Part shown: positions 24,502 through 34,372 of the stretch, piece after piece
Position numbering within the stretch: position 1 is the first letter of the stretch
Layout of the letters: every line of letters starts with the position of its first letter
From: Sordariomycetes sp. S80-01Y
Lineage: Eukaryota; Ascomycota; Sordariomycetes
Assembly: GCA_037042185.1 (NCBI GenBank)
Contig: JAXQJY010000031.1
Location: forward strand, 1,302,001-1,366,000
Length of the DNA: 64,000 nucleotides
Reading direction: 5' to 3'
Notes under the pieces: model-generated
The model's input: the letters and a program-made list of their open reading frames with translations, nothing else
Database searches by the model: none
What the model was told of the DNA's origin: nothing
Position numbers and translations under genes: made by a program

Positions 24502-25689
24502 GTGGCATGCTCCCAGATCGCCTGGTCAAGTCTGAGACTGGACGTGACGTGTTATGATGCTGCGAAGCGCAGGGTATGGTGAGGGGGGGGGGGGGGGGGG
24601 GGGCCAGTGTATGAATGAGCATGTACCTGTATTAAGAAAGCGCTCCCCTTGTTCCGCAGATTACTGGATGATGCAGCCTCGCCAAGCGAGCTGGCGTTCT
24701 TGTTACCCTTCTTCAATATCACGGGACATATATCAACTTGACTTCCTGATGCTATTCTTGCAGCCGCCGGCCGTTTCGGCGACCGCCGGCCATGAGCCAA
24801 TGAGTGGCCGCGAGACGACGTGGGGGGCTATTTCGGGGATGATCTGCTGTTAGACGCCGGCATGTTTGACCGAGGGAACGACGAGATGCGAGATCCCGAG
24901 GACGAAGCGTACCCTTGGAGATGGACGGCATGAGGCTCTCGTGCATGGTATTAGCCTCTATTGACTGTGTGCCCGCCCCCGCCCTGTCAAAAGACGTTGT
25001 CAAGTTGGTCTTCCCTCAGCGAGACCATCGTGTCAACGGCCCAAGAACTTGGCCCTCGACTACCAACAACAAGAACAGCAGCTCCGTACATCGATTTAAC
25101 TGCCTCCCACGAAGGGTGTCTTGTGCTGCTTGAGGCATCTGCCAAGTTCTGCCTTCCCACAGTTACATCTGTTTGCACCCCGGCGCTTACACCCAGCCAA
25201 TCCGCTCTCCCCACCCACTCCTATTGGCCCTCCCACATCCTCACGGCGGCGGCTACCATCTGCCCAAGCTCCCTCAATCTCCCAGCTCGAAAGTCGCTTG
25301 CTGGCCAATGAATGTACAGAAGCACCCTGTACAGCCAACGGGCCCTCGGCCACGCCATATGCACCCTCTCGTTGCGCTTGGCGCTTGTGTGGTATATCTG
25401 AGACGTGCCTCGCCCACCCGCCCAAGGTGAGGTTCCTTTCGAATATTCAACTTTCGAGTCCTTTGATATCGGCGAGCAACCTGTCTTTCGTGTCCAGTCA
25501 CGAGGGTTGCTTTTCCTTTGTCTTCCCTTTGTATTTCCTTGTTTCCTATCTCTGTCTCTCGAGTCTATCTCTGCTTTTGATACGTTCACGTCTTGATTGC
25601 TTCTTCAACTTCCAACTCATCAAAAAATACCACGACGACGAGACCCTTTCGACAGACTTTTCACGAAACAAGAGGAAAACATCTTCAAT
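24502..25689. other. Intergenic with 21-nt poly-G
   Basis: About 1.2 kb between CASP and the DUF3455 gene. It contains a homopolymer of 21 G (24583-24603) in the probable 3' untranslated region of CASP, and a CT-rich stretch (25140-25600) that is probably the promoter/leader of the next gene. No gene supported. Confidence 0.6.
24583..24603 (+). repeat. Poly-G tract, 21 nt
   Basis: Uninterrupted G run just downstream of the CASP stop codon. Its length may be unstable in the genome or in the assembly. Confidence 0.9.
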
Positions 25690-26584
25690 ATGCGGTGGTC
25701 CAACATCTTCATCTCTACGCTGGCCGTAGCCTCAGCGGCGCCTACCTTCCCGGACATCAACCTCAAGGATGTCGTCAACCCAGATGATACACTCGAGAGC
25801 CTGTCCGACTATTTCAACACGCTGGCTACCAGGGTGCAGCTCGCCAAGATTTTGTCTGAGCCGCCGACGTGCGATGTTTCTGCAGCCAAGATGCCAGAGT
25901 GTGAGTGAAGCTTCTCTCACCAAGACGAGTGTTGTACTAACAGGCGAAGCCCCGGAAGGTCTGCCCGGTCCATCAAACGGCCTGGAGCCCCGAGCCATCA
26001 CCGTCGGCCGCGGCACCCAGAACTACACTTGCACCCCTGGCGACGCGTCCGCCGAGCCCGAGGCCGCCGGTGCCTACGCACACCTCTTCGACGCCTCCTG
26101 CATCGCCTCGCTCTACCCTGACCTCCTCACCCGGCTGCCGGCCATGGCTCTGCGCTTCAACCTGAGCGACCCGGCCCAGCTCGGCGCCTCTCCCTTGGCC
26201 GCTACGGGAATGCACTTCTTCACCGACGCCACCACGCCGTACTTCAACCTCGGTGACAATAAGGAGAGGGGCGGTGAGGCGTGGACGTCCAAGGAGGCCG
26301 ATGCGCCTGCCCCTAGCAGCGCCGCTGTCGGTCAGAAGGGCGAGAGTGCCGTCGCGTGGTTGAAGCTGAGTACCAAGGGAGACACTGGAGGAAACATGAA
26401 GGAGGTGTTCCGCGTGAGCACGGCTGGTGGAAGCCCACCTGCGACTTGCGAGGGGATGGAGGAAACCTTTGAGGTCGAGTATGCTACTGTGTAAGTCCTC
26501 GAACTCATCCCACAAAGCTATCATTCCTAACCCTATTGCAGTTACTGGTTCTGGGCGGGCGATATTGAGGAGGATGACGAGTAA
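25690..26584 (+). CDS. Secreted DUF3455-family protein
   Basis: Exons are 25690-25900, 25944-26490 and 26542-26584, 266 aa. The start gives a classic signal peptide (MRWSNIFISTLAVASAAP). The body contains GTQNYTC, AATGMHFFTD and TTPYFNL, the pattern I associate with the DUF3455 family of fungal extracellular proteins of unknown biochemistry. Both introns are short (43 and 51 nt) with strong donors, and the last 14 codons (YWFWAGDIEEDDE) come from the small third exon, typical of the family's aromatic end. Cysteines at positions compatible with disulfides (TCDVS, PECE, YTCTP, ASCIAS, ATCEG) support secretion. No function is assigned. Confidence 0.82.
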
Positions 26585-27963
26585 ATGGGCTGGTGGCGGG
26601 AAAAGGGCTTTCGATCACCGTCGGATGATCTTGTTGGAAATGCTGCTGTCTTCTTCTTCTTCTTCTTTTTCCTTCTTCTCCTATTTGGGTTGCGTCTCTG
26701 CCATTGGATATCTAGCCCATAGGTAGAGGTCAGTACATAATTCGGTACGTAACTCAGCCCCAACCGTGAAGCCCAGCCCCTTTTGTTGCTTCTGGTCAGC
26801 TTCGGTAACACCGGGCTCCTGCGACTACGACACATGCAGGCTATGGTATGCACCATCCTGTGAGGATCGTCTCCCCGTGCGAGACGTCCTACGTAATGCA
26901 ATGCATAAACCATGCAGATGCCCCGCAGCGCTGAGTCCGGGGATGAGCACATGGGACTGGTCCGGATCTATCAGCTTGAGAGGCTCGATTAATCTACATG
27001 GCAAATTCCAAATGGGCTTCATCTAACGCCGAGGAGTTCGGGTTTGCTGCATAGGGAAACTATCAACCACAGGGACGTTTGAGGCATGTACTTGATGGAT
27101 GTAGACTGCACCACCGCGGGTGAGCCAGAACCGTGTCTCAGCCGCCGAGGGTAAGACTCCCATGAGCTTGCGAAGAAACGAACATGTGCCAATCTCGCGG
27201 AAAATAATGTAGTTTCGTGACGGCGTTGAGTCATCCCGCTGGGATCTGCGCCATGAGGTGTGATTTGCCTCAGTCTCGACATCCCACCGTCCAGGCTCGG
27301 AACCTACATTGGAGGTCAGTTTATAATTCGTCAGTCGAGCTGGTCCAAGCTTCTCCATCCATAGCACCCGAAGAAGCAAGCGGTTTGCGAGAAAACCTGT
27401 CATTCGAGATCTGCTGCTGGCTGCGTCGACCACTAAGGCTGCTACCGCCTGCCAGCAGAACCCACCACTCGCTGCAGGCCGAAGCTGAGCGAGCTGAAGC
27501 CTTCAGCTGGCGGCAGCTGCACACGTCGACCGGCACTTTTCAGCAAACACTGCCTTAATTTCTACGACCCCTTCTTGTTATTTCACTACCACCAAAGCCG
27601 TTGTGACTCAATCCTCTCCCAAGTTCCTGCTCGAACGACATCAGCTACCGACAGCTCGGACAGACCACCTCAGAGTATAGCTTCGCTAGACTCGAGTCCT
27701 GATCGCATCGTTACGCCACCCCACACACTACGTACATAGCGTGACTGCCGCGCACCGGCGTCGAGCTTCCATCAGTTAATTCCCCGCGATACGGTAGCTT
27801 GCGCTCTACCCTCAGCCTGCCGTCAGCTCGCCGTCAGCAGTCGATGCTGTCGTTGAGGCGACAGCTACAGAGTGCGATATGTCGCTGGCTCCTTAACCAG
27901 CCCCTCGACGAAGGCCAATCCTGGCATGACTGCCACTCCATCAAGACCGACTCCTCCGGCACC
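26585..27963. other. Intergenic and leader of F-box gene
   Basis: About 1.4 kb. Contains a CTT repeat at about 26649-26668. The frame of the F-box gene stays open back to 27799 and has an ATG at 27844, but in weak context. Pyrimidine-rich and CA-rich sequence from 27540 to 27780 looks like promoter/leader. No other gene supported. Confidence 0.5.
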
Positions 27964-30774
27964 ATGAACCCCAGCATCGGCGAACTCATCGGCCAGTACC
28001 TCGATCCCGCCGGCACCGCGGCCGCAGACTGTCGAGAACGTCAAGAACCCCGCAGAGCACTTTCGCTTACACCTGATACCGCTCCTCGCTTCCCGAAGCG
28101 CCTCAAGATGGCACATCCCGTCGCAACACCAGCCGAGCTTGAGCGCCCCACGCACAGGTGGCAGTGGCCCGCCAATGCCCTTCCCGTTGAAATATTCGAG
28201 ATAATAGCTTCATATCTTCCGCGGGGCGAGATTAAGACTCTTCGCCTAGTGTGTCGCGAGTTTGAGCACAAGTCCTCTGCTCTCTACTTCAGAAACGTCG
28301 TCGTACCCTTCCGCTCTGAGCTGTACGGCAATTTGGACCGAGACGAGGATGGCCGTATCCAGCAGCATCCCGTCTCCTTGCTGTCAAACGCAGGCAATAG
28401 AATATTCGAAGCTTTCGGCCCGCACATATGGCGCTTCGCCCTCTCGCTGGAGATCGACGAGGATGCGCTGGCTTATCCGCCGCTGAAGCTAGCCCAGCAG
28501 GCCGTACCGTCATTTTGGGGCATCTATCGCTGGCCCCACCGTTCATACAACCGCTACGCAGATCTGGAGAGTATCGAGCAGAAGGCCGATGAGACACAAG
28601 GAATGAAGGACGTTCTGCGATGTTTGACGGCGATCCGCAACCTGGGTCTGTGTTGTGATGCTGGTCTTGGATTTCTCATTCAGCCTGACTCTGTCGCTTG
28701 CAGTAGGGTCGTCAAACAGCCTGTCTTTGCTTCTCACGACTGGAGAGGTGATAGCCGCGCCTACGCCGCCACGCATAGCGAGGAGACAACTGTCACGGTT
28801 GCCGACTTCAATGGCAAGCGCAGGCCGCGCCGCAAGACTAGCACCGATAGTCTTGACTACAAGCAGTCCGCGTTGGAGAGAATGATGGCAGATGCTGGCT
28901 ATGACGGTGAACAAATCCAGGAGGCAATCGAGCTGCTTCTAGAGACAGAGGGCCAAGCTGTTGATGAGATCACCTTCGAAGGAAGGCCAAATCCTGCTGA
29001 GAGCTTCACTGAGCTCACAGACAATACCGAAGTCCCTAATGTATCACATATCACCAATCGTCGAAGAGGGAGGCCAGAGCCTCGAGCTCAAGCCCGCGCC
29101 GCCCCGCCTGCACTTGTTCCTAACAATCTTACGAAGGCTCAGAAGGAGGTCATACTGGAGCTGGAGTGGGCTCACCGTGCCATGATTCAGTCCTTTGTTA
29201 TCGCCACCATCGACAACGCAAATGCTGGCTGTTTCGAAAGCCTGACGACCCTGACCATCGCCAAGATCCCCAGCAGCCATATCTTCTTACTGTACAACAA
29301 CGACTTCTGGAGCAGCCTCACTAACCTGCACACGGTTCACCTCGGTGTCATCGCCGACTGGAGGAAGGTCACCAAGAACATCTTCGGTCTCCTGGAGGAT
29401 GACCACGTGTCTCCTGTGAAGGCTGTTAGCAAGGTCTACACACTTCTCAATGAATATATCGGTAAACGGCCAAACATTGAAAACCTGCACTTCGAGTGGA
29501 TCTGCGGCGGCGAGTTTGCCCCCAGCTTTGCTCAGAGGAACAGGTACGTGCTGCCGATGCCTGTTCTCGATCCCAGCGTTATGGTCTGCCCTATCGGCCG
29601 AGCCTCCGAGGACCTGCTCGATGAGCAGGGTTTGCTCGAGCTGCCTTTTGTCAAGCAGCTCTCGTTGAAGAATTGCTGGGCGTCTCCTCATGTTCTCTGG
29701 CAGACAATTCGTCAAATGAGTCTTGCATCGCTGGAGAAGCTCCAGTTCGAGTCGGTCTCATTGTCAGCGCCCTACACAACCCAGCCTCAGCTGCCCCTTG
29801 CACAGGGTCACTTGGGCGGAGCAGGAGAGAACGTTCATGTTGGGCCGTTCCAACAGCCGCAACCCCCTGTTTTGATTCCTGCCGCCACTGGTCATTGGGC
29901 AGGACATCAACAGCCACAAGGCTGGCCGCTGCCGCCTACAGCGGTCCCTTACACCCCCGTGGGAGACCCGGCCTCCAGCGCCACTTTGGAAACGCTGCCG
30001 GAGTGGCATTCGTGGTCTGGGTTCCTCGAGCACTTTTCTCCAAGTCTCAACGTGCGCCACATCCGTGCCAGCCGCCAATACGATTGGGATGATCCGGCAG
30101 ACGGCACCTCGTGGGGCCTCGAGCTCCTCAAGACCGGTCGCCTCATACCCAACCCGCACTTCCTATTGGGAGAGGAACGGCAGTCCAAGATCAAATCCAT
30201 CAGCCTCAAATCCTGCGGTCGTGTGGCCATCGACGACCCTCACATTGCCACACGCAGCCTCGCCAGGCACGCAGCAATCTACTCTTCTACCTCCGATACT
30301 CAGAATGGTCTTCAGAACTCTATGCAGCAAGACTGGAACCCAATGCTTGGCCGCGTAATTCCTCACGCCGAGCCGCAAGAGCTGCGCACCCTATTGGATG
30401 TTTTTGGTCTGGTCCACGGGTGGCATGGCGTTTATAGTGACAAGCTTATCGCGGCCGCTAAGGCTGATGGTATTGCTGTGCCTGGTTGTGGGAGGTTCTC
30501 CGGTGTACTGGATGAAATGGGGTCGAAGACCGACTTTGGAATGGAGCCTTCTTCCTCGGCAGAGGCTAGGAAAGCTGGTGGTTTAAACCCAGATGCTGGC
30601 GCTTGCAGCTCTTACACAAATGCGGTTCCTAACACGGCTGCTGGCGGTGCTTCCATCAACCACACATCCCAACCTCACTGGGTGCCTCCTCAATCTGCTT
30701 CTCTTGACGATGACGACGACGACGATGACGACGAGGAAAACGACAATGGCGATGACGAAGCTGCGCTCTGGTAG
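27964..30774 (+). CDS. F-box protein
   Basis: Intronless, 936 aa from ATG 27964, chosen for its CACCATGA context; an upstream in-frame ATG at 27844 would add 40 residues. The F-box lies at about residues 65-110 (LPVEIFEIIASYLPRGEIKTLR ... VCREFEHKSSALYF), so it is probably a substrate adaptor of an SCF (Skp1-Cul1) ligase. At about 300-335 a helical segment (LERMMADAGYDGEQIQEAIELL) resembles a UBA-type ubiquitin-binding fold; this is a weak inference. No leucine-rich or WD repeats are evident. The middle has scattered LTTLTIAKIPSS-like segments seen in fungal F-box proteins. It ends in an Asp/Glu run encoded by GAC/GAT repeats. Substrate unknown. Confidence 0.85.
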   Translation: MNPSIGELIGQYLDPAGTAAADCRERQEPRRALSLTPDTAPRFPKRLKMAHPVATPAELERPTHRWQWPANALPVEIFEIIASYLPRGEIKTLRLVCREFEHKSSALYFRNVVVPFRSELYGNLDRDEDGRIQQHPVSLLSNAGNRIFEAFGPHIWRFALSLEIDEDALAYPPLKLAQQAVPSFWGIYRWPHRSYNRYADLESIEQKADETQGMKDVLRCLTAIRNLGLCCDAGLGFLIQPDSVACSRVVKQPVFASHDWRGDSRAYAATHSEETTVTVADFNGKRRPRRKTSTDSLDYKQSALERMMADAGYDGEQIQEAIELLLETEGQAVDEITFEGRPNPAESFTELTDNTEVPNVSHITNRRRGRPEPRAQARAAPPALVPNNLTKAQKEVILELEWAHRAMIQSFVIATIDNANAGCFESLTTLTIAKIPSSHIFLLYNNDFWSSLTNLHTVHLGVIADWRKVTKNIFGLLEDDHVSPVKAVSKVYTLLNEYIGKRPNIENLHFEWICGGEFAPSFAQRNRYVLPMPVLDPSVMVCPIGRASEDLLDEQGLLELPFVKQLSLKNCWASPHVLWQTIRQMSLASLEKLQFESVSLSAPYTTQPQLPLAQGHLGGAGENVHVGPFQQPQPPVLIPAATGHWAGHQQPQGWPLPPTAVPYTPVGDPASSATLETLPEWHSWSGFLEHFSPSLNVRHIRASRQYDWDDPADGTSWGLELLKTGRLIPNPHFLLGEERQSKIKSISLKSCGRVAIDDPHIATRSLARHAAIYSSTSDTQNGLQNSMQQDWNPMLGRVIPHAEPQELRTLLDVFGLVHGWHGVYSDKLIAAAKADGIAVPGCGRFSGVLDEMGSKTDFGMEPSSSAEARKAGGLNPDAGACSSYTNAVPNTAAGGASINHTSQPHWVPPQSASLDDDDDDDDDEENDNGDDEAALW

Positions 30775-31503
30775 TGATGGTTTCGCAGCCCGCACTTCAC
30801 GACGAAATGTAATCACGCTGGAATGACGAATGAGAAAGCCATATTGGCTGCAAAGACGGCCTGGAACTATTCGCATGGGGCAGAAGCGACATAGCTTCGA
30901 AGGAACGTGCACAGGGAAAAGGGATAGCATGCGATGAGTTTCGCAAGTGCTGGCTTAGACGCTGATTTCGATTGACGATACCACAACGCGCAGGATATCT
31001 GTATGATAAAATGTACAAACTGACTGTAAATCCTAATCCTCGATTACAATTGCAAACTCTGGGGGCTTTTCCGATTCCATAGAACGGAACCATACAGCTT
31101 GTTCTCGAGTACTGTAGTGTCAAGACGCATCGGAAGGTCACAAGTCTTGAAATTGCCTCTTGCGAAGCACACCGAGTATGCACTGATACGAGGATCTTTT
31201 TGAATTTGATTTATTGTCGGTCAAAGTGAGCTCTTTGACGACTTTTGCGCATGCGTTTCCCTTAAAAATGCCATGCTCCTCGCAGCCGTAGCCCTGCCAT
31301 ACACCGTGGGGGGGTTCAAAAAAGAGCCGCGAATACCAAAACCCGAGGAATGCATTTCCTTTAGCAAACATCCGCTCCGCCTACTCTCGCACACGCGCAC
31401 ACGCCCACCCCGTCCGAAGAACCTCCACACGCACGTCTAAGCCTGTCGTTTCGTCGTGAAGTCGATAGTTTCATCGTGATGTCAGTCGGAAAGACGGGGC
31501 GAT
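30775..31503. other. Intergenic, convergent
   Basis: About 730 bp between the stops of the F-box gene and uL22. Probable 3' untranslated regions; nothing else recognised. Confidence 0.6.
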
Positions 31504-32324
31504 TTACGCGGCGGCGATGGCCTTGCGGACACGGGCACCGCGCTGCCTCGAGTTGAGGCGGAGCTGCTCGCGGCCGGCGACCTGGTCAGACTTTTGCACG
31601 ACCTCCTCGCCCTCGGTGAGGATGAGCTCGATGTGGCAGGGGCAGGACATGTAGGGGTTGATCTGCATGTTATTAGCGCCAAGGCCCTTGTCTGTTTTTG
31701 ACATGATCGACTTACACGACCGTGAGCACGGTATGTGCGGCGGCGCTGCTTGGGGGCCTGGTTGACCTGGATGTGCTTGACGATCAAGGAACCTGTGTCC
31801 AAGCCCTTAGAGTCGGCGTTGGCCTCAGCGTTCCTGAGAAGACCAAGGATGAACTCGGCGGACTTGGCGGGCCAGCGAGCCTTGGAAACACCGAACTGCT
31901 TGCCTAATATCGAGTCAGCCCCACGTTCCTCTGGTTTCCCGTACAGTTTCGAATTCGAATGTGTTCGAGCCGAGGCGAATTCGTGCCGTGCGTACCTTGG
32001 GCGGTGCGGCCAGTAGAGCCAGCGTAACGGCGCATGGGGACGGCCTCCTTGTGCTCCTTGACGTTCTCGAGGAAGGTGATGGCGCGCTGGAGCTTCCAGC
32101 CGTTGATAGTCTGGGCGGTCTCACGGCTGTTCTTGAAGCTTGTTCGGAGGTAGCTGCCGCGGGCGCGGGCAGACTTGGCCGAGTCGATCTCGGTGGCGGC
32201 GTACCTAGTCTTGAAGTTGCTGTCAGTCATGAGGTTCGTGGACAGTCACCTCCAGGCACCAAGAACTTCCGAACCGAAGTATAGTGACATGGAGGTAATC
32301 TCGGAATCGAATTCGACTCACCAT
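31504..32324 (-). CDS. rpl17: 60S ribosomal protein L17 (uL22)
   Basis: Large-subunit ribosomal protein lining the exit tunnel. Minus-strand exons are 32322-32324 (only the ATG), 31996-32209, 31716-31903 and 31504-31662, giving 187 aa. The product starts [20 protein letters not shown] and contains [20 protein letters not shown], diagnostic of L17. All joints are in phase, and fungal ribosomal genes often have a first coding exon this short. It is divergent to fibrillarin, sharing one upstream region, which suggests common growth-linked control. A reading that starts at the ATG at 32230 would begin MTDSNFK and is less likely, because the real acceptor lies inside that stretch. Confidence 0.95.
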
Positions 32325-32976
32325 CTTGACGTTTGGCGTTGTGGTGACGGGGGTTCGGGGTTGTCGACGTGGTTCGCTTTCAACTGGAGAAATTCACGAG
32401 TGAGGATTTCGAGATGCAGACCACCGGTGCCCCACTTTCCACTGCTTAGGGCAGAAAAACCCTTGGAGAGAAGAGCAACCAGAGCTGACAAAGCTATGTC
32501 TTCCGCAAGGAAAGAAGAGCAAAAAGGTACATGCAATTGATGCTCAAAATAATTTGAACCGTTTGGGGAGATTTTAGAATTTTAAACATCAGGTACGCTG
32601 GTGCACATACGTAGAATCATTGTACAAAATATCATCGACGGTCACCTGACCTTGCCTGCCACTGACACTTGTGAGGGCAGAGGATGCTAAAATGATGTTG
32701 CGGATCCTCGGGACGGAACAATTTCAATCCCGGATACAGAGACATTCGCCGCCGCTGCAGGCCATGTGGGGCCCGGAGCCTCGAAAACTTTCTGGAGCTT
32801 TGGGAATTTTTTTCGCCAATACAGCCTTCACCACCACGCCTTGACAAGCATCCAAAGCCCGGCCGGTGAATTCCCCCCAATTCATCTCGAACAAGAGCCT
32901 GTGTTTCGCAGACTCGTTCCTTATCCCCAACTTACCCACTTCCTATTTCCATCACAGCTTCAGCCAACAATAAGCA
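32325..32976. promoter_or_regulatory. Divergent promoter region of rpl17 and NOP1
   Basis: 652 bp between the two start codons. It holds T/A-rich patches near 32550-32590 and 32800-32815 and a CTTAGGGC element near 32446. A CT-rich leader-like stretch precedes NOP1. Specific factor sites cannot be assigned from sequence alone. Confidence 0.5.
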
Positions 32977-34114
32977 ATGGCTCCCTTCGGCGGACGAGGA
33001 GGATTTGGAGGTGACCGTGGTCGCGGCCGTGGAGGCGCTCGTGGTGGCCGAGGAGGCTTCGGCGACCGCGGTGGTCGTGGAGGAGCCCGTGGAGGAGCCC
33101 GCGGTGGCTTCGGCGGTGGTCGAGGTACGACTGTGTGAACCAGGCTTACCAGGGTGCTTACTGACATATCTCAGGAGGTGTTGGCAAGCCCGGCGGTCGC
33201 GGCGGTCGTGGCGGCGCTCCCCGTGGACGTGGAGGTCGCGGTGGCGGTGCTGGTCAGAAGGGCGGTGCTAAGGTCATTGTCGTATGTCTCATCGCCTTGC
33301 TGCGGTTGCGACTGAGCTAACACGATTGCAGGAGCCTCACCGTCACCCCGGCGTCTTTGTCGTGCGTGGCGGCAAGGAAGACGGAATCGCAACCAAGAAC
33401 ATCACCCCCGGCGAATCCGTATACGGCGAGAAGCGCATCTCCGTCGATGAGGTCCAGCAGAACGACGACGGCACCTCCACCACAACTAAGGTCGAGTACC
33501 GCACGTGGAACCCCTTCCGAAGCAAGCTTTGCGCTGCCATCGCTGGTGGCGCCGACGACATCTACATGAAGCCTGGATCCCGTGTCCTCTACCTCGGCGG
33601 TGCCTCCGGTACCTCCGTTTCCCACGTTGCCGACCTCGTCGGCCCCACTGGCTACGTCTACGCTGTCGAGTTCTCCTCGCGCTCTGGCCGTGACCTCGTT
33701 GGCATGGCTGCCAAGCGCACCAACGTTGTTCCCATCGTCGAGGATGCCCGTCAGCCCGCTCGCTACCGCATGGTCGTGCCCATGGTGGACGTGATCTTCG
33801 CCGATGTTGCCCAGCCCGACCAGGCTCGTATTGTAGCCATGAACGCCAACTGGTTCCTCAAGGCTGGCGGTGGTGTCTTGATTTCCATCAAGGCCAACTG
33901 TATCGACAGTACCGCCCCCGCGGCTGAGGTCTTCGCCAGCGAGGTTCAGAAGATGCGCGCTGACGGCATCAAGCCCAAGTTCCAGCTCACCCTAGGTATG
34001 CTCCAGGTGCAAAATAGTTCCAAGTCCCACGGCTAACAATCTCCAGAACCTTTCGAGCGTGACCATTGTCTCGTTGCAGGAATCTTCAACCGTACCCAGA
34101 AGTCTGCCTCATAG
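32977..34114 (+). CDS. nop1: Fibrillarin (NOP1), box C/D snoRNP 2'-O-methyltransferase
   Basis: Nucleolar SAM-dependent methyltransferase that modifies pre-rRNA in box C/D snoRNPs. Exons are 32977-33124, 33175-33281, 33332-33995 and 34047-34114 (328 aa). The first 85 residues are a GAR domain rich in RGG. The methyltransferase fold follows ([20 protein letters not shown] as SAM motif I, then [14 protein letters not shown] and [15 protein letters not shown]), ending [12 protein letters not shown]. Introns are 50-51 nt with normal signals. The normal end is a TAG at 34112-34114, right after the expected family length. The same frame then stays open for 84 more codons; see the next entry. Confidence 0.96.
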
Positions 34115-34372
34115 AGAGAGGAAGATGCAGTCAACGATTCAGGCGTTGATGCCAAGATGGATACTGCTGTCGAGCCTGCTCATTCACCTCCTCTCGGTAG
34201 TCTCACTAAGCCCACCAAACGCAAGCGGGTCAAAAACGAGCCTTTGGATGTCTTCCAGTCGTCTATCGGCAACGCAGCGAAGGGAAAACGCAAGGCAGAG
34301 GTCAGTCCTCTTGTGAACGGCAGCCTGGTTCAGAAGAAGAGCAAGAAGACAAGGAAGGGAACGAAATGATAT
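34115..34372 (+). other. In-frame 84-codon lysine-rich extension beyond the NOP1 stop
   Basis: The reading frame of fibrillarin continues without stops from 34115 to a TGA just after 34366. It encodes an acidic start (REEDAVNDSGVDAKMD), then clusters of basic residues (KPTKRKRVKNEP, KGKRKAE, KKSKKTRKGTK) that look like nuclear/nucleolar localisation signals. An internal ATG at 34157 could start a 70-residue peptide. It could be a readthrough extension, an alternatively spliced tail, a last exon of another transcript, or chance; composition argues for coding use. Confidence 0.4.

Noticed and set aside
27799-27963. Extension of the F-box protein upstream of 27964
   Set aside because: The frame is open but begins at a TTG, and its only ATG (27844) is in a weak context compared with 27964.
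32005-32230. Start of uL22 at the ATG at 32230
   Set aside because: It would replace the conserved MxRYA start by [11 protein letters not shown], and the sequence just before TRYA is a good intron acceptor.
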